From Leidyana gryllorum EB-2025a (Eukaryota > Apicomplexa), in the NCBI GenBank assembly GCA_048772705.1, contig JBLWGC010000043.1:62001-126000 (forward strand): 64,000 nt of DNA, in the 5' to 3' direction. The number at the start of each line of letters is the position of its first letter. Within the stretch, counting starts at the first letter, position 1. Below, piece by piece: positions 56,431-64,000 of this stretch. The notes below the pieces were generated by a model. The model worked only from the letters and a program-made list of their open reading frames with translations. It searched no databases and was not told the origin of the DNA. Both the position numbers and the translations under genes were made by a program.

Positions 56431-57370
56431 TTTGTGCTCGATTCCTAGTGGAAGGGCTGGTCCTAGGAGAGCGTCTGAAAATCCTGCTGTTCGGTTCCTC
56501 CCAATTGTTCGGTTCGGTGTCGACGAAGAATGCCCGTCGGGCCGGTGGTGGGTATGGTCGTTTTCGTTGCCTGTGTGGACAACTCGGAGTCAAGTGTCCT
56601 TCTTTCCCGCAGACATAACAAAGTCCCCGTTGTCTGCCTTCCTCCCTGGAGAATGGGTTGGTCGGGCCCGTGTATGGGTTCGCCGGTTTCCTCTGTTGAT
56701 CAGTGGCCAGGAAGATCCTTTGAGGTCTGTCGCGGTTCCGTTGCGCGATCTCGATGGTGAATTGGGCCGCTTCTTCGAAAGTCTTAGGTTGTCTGGAGAT
56801 GAGCAGGGCTTGCTCGAAATCCGGCAGGGCGTTCATAAAGATTTCCAGCGTGTCCTTGTCCGTAAGGTTTCGGATTCCCCTCCGGAGGTCACGAGCTCTC
56901 CTGACGTAGCCCTCGATGTTAGCTGGGTCCGCTTTCAGGTTGACAAATTCGGTGAGGTCTGACCGTGGCCTGCAGCCGAATTCCTGCATGAATTTGGTCT
57001 TAAATTCCTCCCAGCTCAAATGTCGTATCGGGGTGGCCGTGCTTGGACCGTTGAGCCATCGAGCAGCGGAACCTTTCAGAGTCGCGCAGGCTATCCACGT
57101 CCGCAGTTCGTCCTCGATGCTGAGGTTGTCGAAGGCCGCTTCAAGCTCCTCCAGGTGTTCTCGGGCATCACCAGCGCTGTCGTAGTTTCCCAGTAGCTGG
57201 TTGATCCATCGGATTCGCTTGAAGATGAACTCGGGGTCCGTTGTCGCCGTCTTCGCAACTTTAGCACTGCTACCAGTGTAGAGGTCCCGTACCCTCTCCC
57301 CTGCGTCGAGGGTACAGTCGGGATCAGTGACTGGGGTTTCCCGAGCCCTCTTGCCTCTAGTTGTCACCAT
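56306..57370 (-). CDS. Gag of element C family, copy 1
   Basis: 354 codons starting ATGGTGACA at 57370. The central region (WEEFKTKFMQEFGCRP, LKADPANIEGYVRRARDLRR) is typical of the retrotransposon gag capsid. A CCHC knuckle CYVCGKEGHLTPSC lies at about 255, in a basic stretch. The C-terminus overlaps protease in another frame, suggesting +1 recoding for gag-pol. This frame is intact and could in principle be expressed. Confidence 0.88.
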   Translation of the reverse strand: MVTTRGKRARETPVTDPDCTLDAGERVRDLYTGSSAKVAKTATTDPEFIFKRIRWINQLLGNYDSAGDAREHLEELEAAFDNLSIEDELRTWIACATLKGSAARWLNGPSTATPIRHLSWEEFKTKFMQEFGCRPRSDLTEFVNLKADPANIEGYVRRARDLRRGIRNLTDKDTLEIFMNALPDFEQALLISRQPKTFEEAAQFTIEIAQRNRDRPQRIFLATDQQRKPANPYTGPTNPFSREEGRQRGLCYVCGKEGHLTPSCPHRQRKRPYPPPARRAFFVDTEPNNWEEPNSRIFRRSPRTSPSTRNRAQRGGTDLLRLAGTTHKTTSLRRNSAVANPEGRSIQTGYNTRG

Positions 57371-57614
57371 TGTTCTAGTTTGCTCTTAGTACCTGGTCGC
57401 TGGATCGAGTCCACGGCCCTGCACTTCGCCCTTGGCCAGCCACCTCGACCGGCACATGGCTGCTGTAGGAGTTACACCAAACTTACACACATGTTAGGTT
57501 TTTCAGATAGACACTCGGGGGTTAACAAACAGAGAGAGACAGACAGACGGACAAGGACTGAGGTTGCGAGCACACGACACTTCCCATTGCACTAACTGCG
57601 GCTCTTTCGCAATT
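57371..57614 (-). other. gag 5' leader with SINE-like pieces
   Basis: Upstream of gag (minus sense) are a B-box-like segment (57,400-57,425), the SINE-like tail shared with 28,640, GACAGA-rich simple sequence and an inverted SINE-like head (57,560-57,597). No LTR could be defined. Confidence 0.5.
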
Positions 57615-57685
57615 GCACTTGTGGTCTAAGGGTAAGATGCGACCCTTCCAAGGTCGTAACCCGGGTTCGAGTCCCGGCAGGTGCA
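57615..57685 (+). tRNA. tRNA-Gly(TCC)
   Basis: Perfect copy with acceptor GCACTTG/CAGGTGC, loop CTTCCAA and B box GGTTCGAGTCC, ~245 bp from the gag start on the opposite strand. Confidence 0.94.
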
Positions 57686-57754
57686 GCCGTATGTAGCTCG
57701 AACGACGGTCTATCAGTGAAGTGAGGGGACCGAGTGCCAATACAATACAACGGC

Positions 57755-57834
57755 TGACAAGAGTGAGATTCGATCCCACGGCCTTTCGAACTGCGGCATT
57801 CACACAGCTCCCTAGTTCACTCGGCCGTCTTGCC
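57755..57834 (-). pseudogene. tRNA-Leu body with AAT-like loop
   Basis: Acceptor GGCAAGA/TCTTGTC pairs, but the anticodon loop TGAATGC has G33 and would read AAT; the B box is GGATCGAATCT. Confidence 0.6.
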
Positions 57835-57928
57835 GCAGTGTTCTTGGCTCGCCACATTACATGTTTTGTGTCCGTGAAATCTCGAGAAGGAAGACTTTTG
57901 GGGTTGAAGTCCGGCGCGTTGACGAGCG

Positions 57929-58000
57929 TCCGAGATGAAGAAGTGGTCAGTATTTCCGAATGTCACGCGCAAGACCCGGATTCGATGCGCGGTTTCGGAG
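57929..58000 (+). pseudogene. tRNA-Asp copy, degenerate
   Basis: D-arm, anticodon stem and T-arm are damaged (GGATTCGATGCGC). Part of a decayed Leu-Asp-Val cassette. Confidence 0.65.
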
Positions 58001-58056
58001 CACAGTTGATTCCGCTTACGATTATCTCCGTTGGTTTCCGCTGAAAGTTGCGAGCT

Positions 58057-58126
58057 AGAGCCACAGGACTGAAGTCGGGACCTTCTGCGTGTGAAGCAGA
58101 CATCGTCACCACCGGACGATGGCTGC
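58057..58126 (-). pseudogene. tRNA-Val(CAC) copy, degenerate
   Basis: Loop TTCACAC is kept; the D-arm and T-arm are damaged (GACTTCAGTCC). Confidence 0.65.
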
Positions 58127-58321
58127 ACGGAGCTTCTGTGCTGGGTAAAGGGGCATGTGTCTCGAAAACACATACCCTGAAGCTGGTTGTTACCTACGGA
58201 CCTGTAGCCTCACAGAAATGGGACGGGCTGAAGTAGCGCAGTTCGTAAAACATCTGACGCTCCGGTTGCATCCCATCCTGATTGATGCTTCGCTACCTTT
58301 ATACTTTCACTCGAAGATTTT

Positions 58322-58356
58322 CCGAGTCGTCTAGGCTCGATTCCTGCCCGGACAGT
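58322..58356 (+). pseudogene. tRNA-His remnant with internal deletion
   Basis: TCCGAGTCGTCTA is joined directly to GGCTCGATTCCTG; the anticodon arm is deleted. Confidence 0.55.
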
Positions 58357-58387
58357 ATGTCTCTGGTGTCTCGAATGGAAACTCGGG

Positions 58388-58408
58388 TTCAAGTCCGGCA
58401 GTGGAAAT
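58388..58408 (+). pseudogene. tRNA-Glu 3' end fragment
   Basis: GGTTCAAGTCCGGCAGTGGA and the following spacer match the 3' end of tRNA-Glu and its flank at 32,960-33,020, leading to Lys(CTT). Confidence 0.6.
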
Positions 58409-58466
58409 CCAGCTGAGTGTGCTTGTAGGCAACAGTTCCATTCTTACTTCCAGGGAAATAGATCCA

Positions 58467-58539
58467 CACCGCCCGCGGGGCTCGAACCCGCGACTGCAAG
58501 ATTAAGAGTCTTGCGCTCTACCGACTGAGCTAGGGCGGC
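58467..58539 (-). tRNA. tRNA-Lys(CTT)
   Basis: Acceptor GCCGCCC/GGGCGGT, loop CTCTTAA, T-arm GCGGG/CCCGC. Intact within an otherwise decayed cluster. Confidence 0.93.
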
Positions 58540-58628
58540 AGGAATGTAAGGACACAAAACCCGATAGCCTGACATTTTGAGTGGCTCCGCTCCCAGAGCT
58601 GGCAGTGCCCTTAGACTGGTTGTCCGAG

Positions 58629-59052
58629 CAGCAGAGTCCGTCGGCATTTCTAAGAAATCTATTCCGATGTGCTGCCACGGGAATAGGGGGGTTCTCTATT
58701 GGGTGCAATAGGCCTGCTTGTTTCTGGGTTGTGTGCTTCGCTAGTTGGCATTCTCGACAATTCTTGCAGAAGTGGGCTACGTCTGCTGCAAACCCGCGCC
58801 AGTTGAAACTTGACCGTAGTCGTCCGAGTGTCTTCTCAGGGCCAAAGTGTCCTGCTAATCTTGAGCTGTGGTGCTCCTTTATCAAATCCATGATGATGTC
58901 GGGGTCTGGTGGTACAATAACGCAGCCATCCTCATCGATTGGTATTCCGCGGATCCATTGTTTCGTCTCTTGATTCGGGTCCTGACAGTGTCTGAGAATA
59001 GAACTCGATTGGTCTTGGTCCGGCGGGCTCTTTCTCTTCCAATACCGCTCTG
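58629..59052 (-). pseudogene. integrase N-terminus/RNase H junction piece between the duplicated segments
   Basis: The minus strand encodes GHFGPEKTLGRLRSSFNWRG and FCKNCREC, preceded by RNase H remnants with an internal deletion relative to 30,360-30,710. Its low-coordinate end joins the last bases of tRNA-His at 58,628. Confidence 0.8.
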
Positions 59053-59598
59053 ATTGCATGGATGGATGCGTCCGTAGTCAGGTGTAGTTCGCTTGCATCC
59101 GGGTTGGGGTACCACAGTTCAGGTGAGTCAACCAGCTCTGCTTTGAGTTGGTTCCATGCATGTGTGATTTCATCTGTTTTTGTGATGGCATCGGCTGGGC
59201 GTTTCAATCCGTCCATCGTCGTTCGTAGGATTTGTAGGATCGATCGGTTGGCGCGTTCCGTGAGCCCGTTGGATTGTGGTCGGTATGTCGTTGTCATAGC
59301 TAAGTTGGTTCATAGACCTTCCATAATTTGTTGCCACATCTCGGAGATGAACCTAGGGTCTCTATCTGATATTATCTTCTCTGGGATGCCGTGTATTTTG
59401 ACTATGTTGTCGATGAATAGTCTTGCGGCTTCTGCGGCTGGTGGAACAGGTTCGCAAATTTGTCCACTATCCATCCCTGGTCTCTGGGTATCTTGAGATT
59501 GAGGGCGTCGGTGTGTTCCTGTGGTGATGAGTGTATGTTGTAGCAACCGGTGAGAGTACATTTCTCCACCACTGTGGTTATTCCTTCTGTATTGCATC

Positions 59599-59922
59599 CT
59601 ACATGTCTAGGCCAGTAAGTCTTGTGATGTGGGGTTGTAAGTGAATGTGTTGTGCTTGGTTGGTGACCAAAACTACTTCGCATTGCCCCAGGGTTTCGGC
59701 CGTTCCGATTCCCCCAATCGTGATGCGAATCTGTTTTGAGACCGGTATGTCGAGTCTCTGTGCTGTTGTGCTGTCGATGAGATCCGTGTCTGCTCCGCTA
59801 TCCACGAGTATTATAACCGGTTTGTATGCTCCGTCCTTCAGGATTTGCCACCGCACTATTGCGCCGGAGGCTTGTCGTCTTGTGGGTCGTGCCAGCCAAA
59901 CGGAGTAGGTCAGTCCCTCCTC
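59599..59922 (-). CDS. aspartic protease of element C family, copy 2
   Basis: Same as copy 1: IILVDSGADTDLIDSTTAQR, in the +1 frame relative to gag, ending in TAG. Confidence 0.78.
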   Translation of the reverse strand, partial: EEGLTYSVWLARPTRRQASGAIVRWQILKDGAYKPVIILVDSGADTDLIDSTTAQRLDIPVSKQIRITIGGIGTAETLGQCEVVLVTNQAQHIHLQPHITRLTGLDM

Positions 59923-60862
59923 TTTGTGCTCGATTCCTAGTGGAAGGGCTGGTCCTAGGAGAGCGTCTGAAAATCCTGCTGTTCGGTTCCTCCCAATTGT
60001 TCGGTTCGGTGTCGACGAAGAATGCCCGTCGGGCCGGTGGTGGGTATGGTCGTTTTCGTTGCCTGTGTGGACAACTCGGAGTCAAGTGTCCTTCTTTCCC
60101 GCAGACATAACAAAGTCCCCGTTGTCTGCATTCCTCTCTGGAGAATGGGTTGGTCGGGCCCGTGTATGGGTTCGCCGGTTTTCTCTGTTGATCAGTGGCC
60201 AGGAAGATCCTTTGAGGTCTGTCGCGGTTCCGTTGCGCGATCTCGACGGTGAATTGGGCCGCTTCTTCGAAAGTCTTAGGTTGTCTGGAGATGAGCAGGG
60301 CTTGCTCGAAATCCGGCAGGGCGTTCATAAAGATTTCCAGCGTGTCCTTGTCCGTAAGGTTTCGGATTCCCCTCCGGAGGTCACGAGCTCTCCTGACGTA
60401 GCCCTCGATGTTAGCTGGGTCCGCTTTCAGGTTGACAAATTCGGTGAGGTCTGACCGTGGCCTGCAGCCGAATTCCTGCATGAATTTGGTCTTAAATTCC
60501 TCCCAGCTCAAATGTCGTATCGGGGTGGCCGTGCTTGGACGGTTGAGCCATCGAGTAGCGGAACCTTTCAGAGTCGCGCAGGCTATCCACGTCCGCAGTT
60601 CGTCCTCGATGCTGAGGTTGTCGAAGGCCGCTTCAAGCTCCTCCAGGTGTTCTCGGGCATCACCAGCGCTGTCGTAGTTTCCCACTAGCTGGTTGATCCA
60701 TCGGATTCGCTTGAAGATGAACTCGGGGTCCGTTGTCGCCGTCTTCGCAACTTTAGCACTGCTACCAGTGTAGAGGTCCCGTACCCTCTCCCCTGCGTCG
60801 AGGGTACAGTCGGGATCAGTGACTGGGGTTTCCCGAGCCCTCTTGCCTCTAGTTGTCACCAT
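59798..60862 (-). CDS. Gag of element C family, copy 2
   Basis: 354 codons, intact, differing from copy 1 by a few residues (for example NQLVGNY against NQLLGNY, and REECRQRG against REEGRQRG). The CCHC knuckle is preserved. Sharing between copies points to recent duplication. Confidence 0.88.
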   Translation of the reverse strand: MVTTRGKRARETPVTDPDCTLDAGERVRDLYTGSSAKVAKTATTDPEFIFKRIRWINQLVGNYDSAGDAREHLEELEAAFDNLSIEDELRTWIACATLKGSATRWLNRPSTATPIRHLSWEEFKTKFMQEFGCRPRSDLTEFVNLKADPANIEGYVRRARDLRRGIRNLTDKDTLEIFMNALPDFEQALLISRQPKTFEEAAQFTVEIAQRNRDRPQRIFLATDQQRKPANPYTGPTNPFSREECRQRGLCYVCGKEGHLTPSCPHRQRKRPYPPPARRAFFVDTEPNNWEEPNSRIFRRSPRTSPSTRNRAQRGGTDLLRLAGTTHKTTSLRRNSAVANPEGRSIQTGYNTRG

Positions 60863-61106
60863 TGTTCTAGTTTGCTCTTAGTACCTGGTCGCTGGATCGA
60901 GTCCACGGCCCTGCACTTCGCCCTTGGCCAGCCACCTCGACCGGCACATGGCTGCTGTAGGAGTTACACCAAACTTACACACATGTTAGGTTTTTCAGAT
61001 AGACACTCGGGGGTTAACAAACAGAGAGAGACAGACAGACGGACAAGGACTGAGGTTGCGAGCACACGACACTTCCCATTGCACTAACTGCGGCTCTTTC
61101 GCAATT

Positions 61107-61177
61107 GCACTTGTGGTCTAAGGGTAAGATGCGACCCTTCCAAGGTCGTAACCCGGGTTCGAGTCCCGGCAGGTGCA
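61107..61177 (+). tRNA. tRNA-Gly(TCC)
   Basis: Copy of 57615-57685 in the second duplicated segment; no visible damage. Confidence 0.94.
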
Positions 61178-61246
61178 GCCGTATGTAGCTCGAACGACGG
61201 TCTATCAGTGAAGTGAGGGGACCGAGTGCCAATACAATACAACGGC

Positions 61247-61326
61247 TGACAAGAGTGAGATTCGATCCCACGGCCTTTCGAACTGCGGCATTCACACAGC
61301 TCCCTAGTTCACTCGGCCGTCTTGCC
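61247..61326 (-). pseudogene. tRNA-Leu body with AAT-like loop, copy 2
   Basis: Duplicate of 57755-57834 with the same G33 defect, so the damage predates the duplication. Confidence 0.6.
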
Positions 61327-61420
61327 GCAGTGTTCTTGGCTCGCCACATTACATGTTTTGTGTCCGTGAAATCTCGAGAAGGAAGACTTTTGGGGTTGAA
61401 GTCCGGCGCGTTGACGAGCG

Positions 61421-61492
61421 TCCGAGATGAAGAAGTGGTCAGTATTTCCGAATGTCACGCGCAAGACCCGGATTCGATGCGCGGTTTCGGAG
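61421..61492 (+). pseudogene. tRNA-Asp copy, degenerate, copy 2
   Basis: Duplicate of 57929-58000 with the same lesions. Confidence 0.65.
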
Positions 61493-61548
61493 CACAGTTG
61501 ATTCCGCTTACGATTATCTCCGTTGGTTTCCGCTGAAAGTTGCGAGCT

Positions 61549-61618
61549 AGAGCCACAGGACTGAAGTCGGGACCTTCTGCGTGTGAAGCAGACATCGTCA
61601 CCACCGGACGATGGCTGC
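61549..61618 (-). pseudogene. tRNA-Val(CAC) copy, degenerate, copy 2
   Basis: Duplicate of 58057-58126 with the same lesions. Confidence 0.65.
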
Positions 61619-61813
61619 ACGGAGCTTCTGTGCTGGGTAAAGGGGCATGTGTCTCGAAAACACATACCCTGAAGCTGGTTGTTACCTACGGACCTGTAGC
61701 CTCACAGAAATGGGACGGGCTGAAGTAGCGCAGTTCGTAAAACATCTGACGCTCCGGTTGCATCCCATCCTGATTGATGCTTCGCTACCTTTATACTTTC
61801 ACTCGAAGATTTT

Positions 61814-61848
61814 CCGAGTCGTCTAGGCTCGATTCCTGCCCGGACAGT
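61814..61848 (+). pseudogene. tRNA-His remnant, copy 2
   Basis: Duplicate of 58322-58356; the anticodon arm is deleted. Confidence 0.55.
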
Positions 61849-61958
61849 ATGTCTCTGGTGTCTCGAATGGAAACTCGGGTTCAAGTCCGGCAGTGGAAAT
61901 CCAGCTGAGTGTGCTTGTAGGCAACAGTTCCATTCTTACTTCCAGGGAAATAGATCCA

Positions 61959-62031
61959 CACCGCCCGCGGGGCTCGAACCCGCGACTGCAAGATTAAGAG
62001 TCTTGCGCTCTACCGACTGAGCTAGGGCGGC
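61959..62031 (-). tRNA. tRNA-Lys(CTT)
   Basis: Duplicate of 58467-58539; intact. Confidence 0.93.
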
Positions 62032-62112
62032 AGGAATGTAAGGACACAAAACCCGATAGCCTGACATTTTGAGTGGCTCCGCTCCCAGAGCTGGCAGTGC
62101 CCTTAGACTGGT

Positions 62113-62184
62113 TGTCCGAGCCAGGAATCGAGCCTGGGTTTGCACGGCAATAACGTGCTGTCCTAACCACTAGACGACTCGGAC
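62113..62184 (-). tRNA. tRNA-His body with ATT anticodon
   Basis: Acceptor GTCCGAG/CTCGGAC, anticodon stem GCACG/CGTGC and T-stem CCAGG/CCTGG are all paired, but the loop TTATTGC reads ATT (Asn) where His copies have TTGTGGC. It is the only fully paired His-type body in the window. It could be an anticodon-switched gene or the first step of decay. Confidence 0.6.
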
Positions 62185-62282
62185 AATCTTCAGGTGAGGC
62201 TATAAAGGTAGTGAAGGTCACTTAGGATGGGATCCAACAGGAGCATCAGATGAAGTGCGTGGCGATCGGAACACCTCCCACT

Positions 62283-62360
62283 CCGGCTGGGAGGGAAGCG
62301 GACCGCCAATGATCTGATGCCAGCACTATTCAGATGTTGTACCAGCTAACCTACTTCGGT
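62283..62360 (-). pseudogene. tRNA-Tyr copy, degenerate
   Basis: Keeps the intron-like TAGTGCTGGCA and part of the anticodon stem; B box and acceptor are lost (GGCGGTCCGCTTCCC). Confidence 0.6.
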
Positions 62361-62453
62361 TCGCCCAAGTTCTCTGAGGTTACACGTACCTAACAACCAG
62401 GCTAATTCTGAGGATACTTGATTTCAGAGACACACGCCCCTTCCCCAATCCGC

Positions 62454-62525
62454 GCAGCCATAGTCTAGTGGTTAAGACGTCTGCTTCACACGCAGAAGGT
62501 CCGAGTTCGATCCTCGGTGGCTGGA
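62454..62525 (+). tRNA. tRNA-Val(CAC)
   Basis: Acceptor GCAGCCA/TGGCTGG (one mismatch at the end), stem TCTGC/GCAGA with loop TTCACAC (CAC), T-arm CCGAG/CTCGG. The variable loop is one base shorter than at 38070. Confidence 0.78.
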
Positions 62526-62576
62526 GCTCGCACCTTTTAAGTGAGCACCGAACGAAGTCTGAAGCGGAAAGAGCTG

Positions 62577-62640
62577 TGCTGTAAGACCGGCGATCGTACC
62601 GAGGTCTTCTGCGTGACGGGCGGAAATACTAAAGACTTTG
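62577..62640 (-). pseudogene. tRNA-Asp copy, degenerate
   Basis: The B box is damaged (GGTACGATCGCC) and the 5' acceptor lost. With the Val gene it forms another inverted Asp-Val cassette. Confidence 0.6.
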
Positions 62641-62712
62641 GTGGACCTGCCCAATGACTTGCATGGCTCCATTCTAAGGCAAATAGAGTGTAACTAAGTT
62701 TAGAGTTTCCTT

Positions 62713-62785
62713 GTCGTCCTAGCTCAGTCGGTAGAGCGCAAGCCTCTTAATCTTGCAGTCGCAGATTAAAGTCCCGTGGGCGGTG
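62713..62785 (+). pseudogene. tRNA-Lys(CTT) copy, B box lost
   Basis: Loop CTCTTAA is present; the T-loop is changed to ATTAAAG and acceptor to GTCGTCC. Confidence 0.65.
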
Positions 62786-62846
62786 CGGATCAATAGGCCG
62801 GGGAGTAAGAATGGAGTATGTTGCCTACAAGCAAACCCAGCTGCAT

Positions 62847-62919
62847 TTCCGCTGCCGGGACTCGAACCGGGATGGTGCGGCTCGAGCCGCATATACTAGC
62901 CACCTAGACTAAAGGGGAC
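62847..62919 (-). pseudogene. tRNA-Glu copy, degenerate
   Basis: T-arm CCCGG/CCCGG-like and B box GGTTCGAGTCC are recognisable; the anticodon arm has become the palindrome GCGGCTCGAGCCGC. Confidence 0.6.
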
Positions 62920-63047
62920 GGGTCACCACAGTTGCCCTGACGAATGGGGGCAGAAAAGGCCTGAAAATCCTGAGTTCCACATAGGAAACCTGGGCGAACA
63001 CAGTTGCTTCCGACATCAGGCGCCTGGACTGGGAGAGCTTCCGCAGG

Positions 63048-63536
63048 ATGGTTACGAATGAGTTTGAGTCGGACAAGCGGGGAAGCCTAGCGCGGCTGGT
63101 GGAATTGCGCCCAGCGGAGGGAGGCATCCGCCAGTTCGCCATTGCGTTCAGACAAGAGCGGCGTACCGTGCGAAACATCCCGTCGCGACTTCCAAAGGCA
63201 GAGCAGTTGGTGATCCGCGACAGAAACCCACAAACGGTAGCCGAGGCGGTTTCGCTGGTCCTCATCATGTGCCCAAAAGAAACACAATTAGTCAAACGGA
63301 CGTTGGTAGCAACTCACAGAGGAGTGGGGATACAAAATCCGCACACCAGGGAACACTGCAGCAAGCACAACCTGTGCTACCTGTGCGGACAAGCCGGGCA
63401 TCTGTCCACCAAATGCCCGAAGCGGGGAAACCACCCTAAGAACAACCAGCAAAGATGGCGAGCCTTCCCGGCGATGGCGAACTTACCAGAAGACGGAAAC
63501 CACGAAGAGGAGGCCGAAACGGACTGGGATTTTTAG
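63048..63536 (+). pseudogene. Gag C-terminal part of element E
   Basis: 162 codons, with CYLCGQAGHLSTKC (CCHC) at about 110 in a basic context. The capsid part upstream is not recognisable, so the 5' end is probably missing. Confidence 0.75.
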
Positions 63537-63654
63537 ACGAGGCCCAACACGGGCCTAACACATGCTTCACCGCCATCCATTGGCAAGGCACACAACGCAC
63601 GGGTTGGACGGCCACAATGGAGTGGGAGGTAACGAGCCCCAAGGGGGGGGCATA

Positions 63655-63870
63655 GCCGAAGAACGACAGCCCTGATTGACTCAGGATCGGAAGTCAATAT
63701 CATCACACCAGCCTTGGCAAGGAGCTTAGGTTTGAAAATACAGGATTGCATCACGCAAAGGATTGAAGGAATGGGTCGGCGAAGTGCGAAGGAGAAGTAC
63801 AAGCTTGTCTGAAGACTCAACACAAGCGGTATCCCCCCTTGCGCTTTGCGGTGGTACACAATGACCACTA
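63655..63870 (+). pseudogene. aspartic protease fragment of element E
   Basis: TALIDSGSEVNIITPALARS holds the DSG active site, continuing to SLGLKIQD and RIEGMGRR. A stop near 63,811 and a frame change follow. Confidence 0.7.
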
Positions 63871-63894
63871 CGAGGCGATAGTAGGCCTCTCGCT

Positions 63895-64000
63895 TGTTGT
63901 ACTTCGTGTTTGCCTGATGGTCAACTTCCTATCGGGTTGCCAAATTCGACTTGCTGAAATTTCCAATCGAATTAACATCCATCTGGATACTTCCCTACAT
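63895..64000 (+). repeat. ~270 bp interspersed repeat, copy 3, truncated by window end
   Basis: Starts TGTTGTACTTCGTG and matches the first ~105 bp of 9770-10040. It interrupts the protease region of element E. Confidence 0.8.

Larger units (their letters stand above)
55561..58628 (-). repeat. 3,068 bp duplicated segment, copy 1
   Basis: Matches 59053-62120 at an offset of 3,492 bp with few differences. It contains the last array unit end, protease, gag, a SINE-like stretch and a tRNA cluster. The right boundary lies in the tRNA-His acceptor 3' strand (TTGTCCGAGC). Confidence 0.92.
59053..62120 (-). repeat. 3,068 bp duplicated segment, copy 2
   Basis: Counterpart of 55561-58628. At its left end it continues normally into RNase H sequence; at its right end the tRNA-His is complete (62113-62184), unlike copy 1. 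Confidence 0.92.
62923..63894 (+). mobile_element. gag-protease fragment of a further retroelement (E)
   Basis: Starts a few bases after the tRNA-Glu remnant. Contains a gag zinc knuckle and an aspartic protease start in plus orientation, then is cut by the ~270 bp repeat at 63895. RT is not in the window. Confidence 0.75.

Noticed and set aside
1-64000. Bacterial, plasmid or phage origin
   Set aside because: Internal Pol III boxes, a tRNA intron, absence of encoded CCA, Ty3/gypsy with chromodomain and Helitron sequences indicate a eukaryotic nuclear genome; no rRNA or operon was seen.

Overview
This window looks like a repeat-rich accessory region of a eukaryotic nuclear genome. The evidence is eukaryote-type tRNA genes with internal A and B boxes and no encoded CCA, a tRNA-Tyr with a short intron 3' of the anticodon, several Ty3/gypsy retrotransposon lineages (one with a chromodomain), Helitron-type Rep and PIF1-like helicase remnants, and long minisatellites. 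I cannot assign a lineage. No rRNA, CRISPR array, bacterial operon or clearly intact host protein gene is visible; one proline-rich reading frame near 12.2-12.9 kb is the only candidate host-like gene.

Layout. 1-10 kb: dense island of tRNA genes and decayed tRNA copies on both strands, interrupted by a broken pol at 6.5-8.0 kb and by two copies of a ~270 bp interspersed repeat that split a tRNA-His and a tRNA-Ala. 10-21 kb: two copies of a ~0.8 kb repeat (10.65 and 15.38 kb), a proline-rich frame, two 11-bp-unit minisatellites (13.2-13.8 and 16.4-17.5 kb), a Helitron Rep fragment (15.0 kb) and a Helitron helicase (18.7-21.0 kb) between ~0.95 kb direct repeats. 21.2-25.6 kb: a Ty3/gypsy pol and a Helitron repeat, both cut by one ~4 kb inversion whose two breakpoints can be read from the sequence. 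25.6-29.4 kb: a minus-strand chromodomain Ty3/gypsy element, interrupted by three tRNA-like (SINE-like) modules. 29.4-31.9 kb: a plus-strand Ty3/gypsy pol ending inside a tRNA-Tyr remnant. 31.9-38.9 kb: a second tRNA island, partly collinear with the first. 38.9-43.3 kb: a long gag-pol element starting just after tRNA-Phe and ending inside tRNA-His. 44.2-55.8 kb: about ten tandem units of a scrambled pol fragment (basic period 1,294 bp). 55.6-62.1 kb: a 3,492 bp tandem duplication carrying gag, protease and a decayed tRNA cluster. 62.4-64 kb: more tRNA remnants, a gag-protease fragment and a third copy of the interspersed repeat.

Interpretation. tRNA genes and retroelements are interleaved, and many element edges lie inside or within a few tens of bases of tRNA genes. 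This fits retroelements that target Pol III genes, plus recombination that multiplied tRNA cassettes and left many decayed copies. Of about 100 tRNA-like loci listed, roughly half keep a plausible cloverleaf. The tandem pol array is a satellite built from an already dead retroelement. All boundaries, folds and family assignments come from reading the sequence by eye; none was confirmed by a search.
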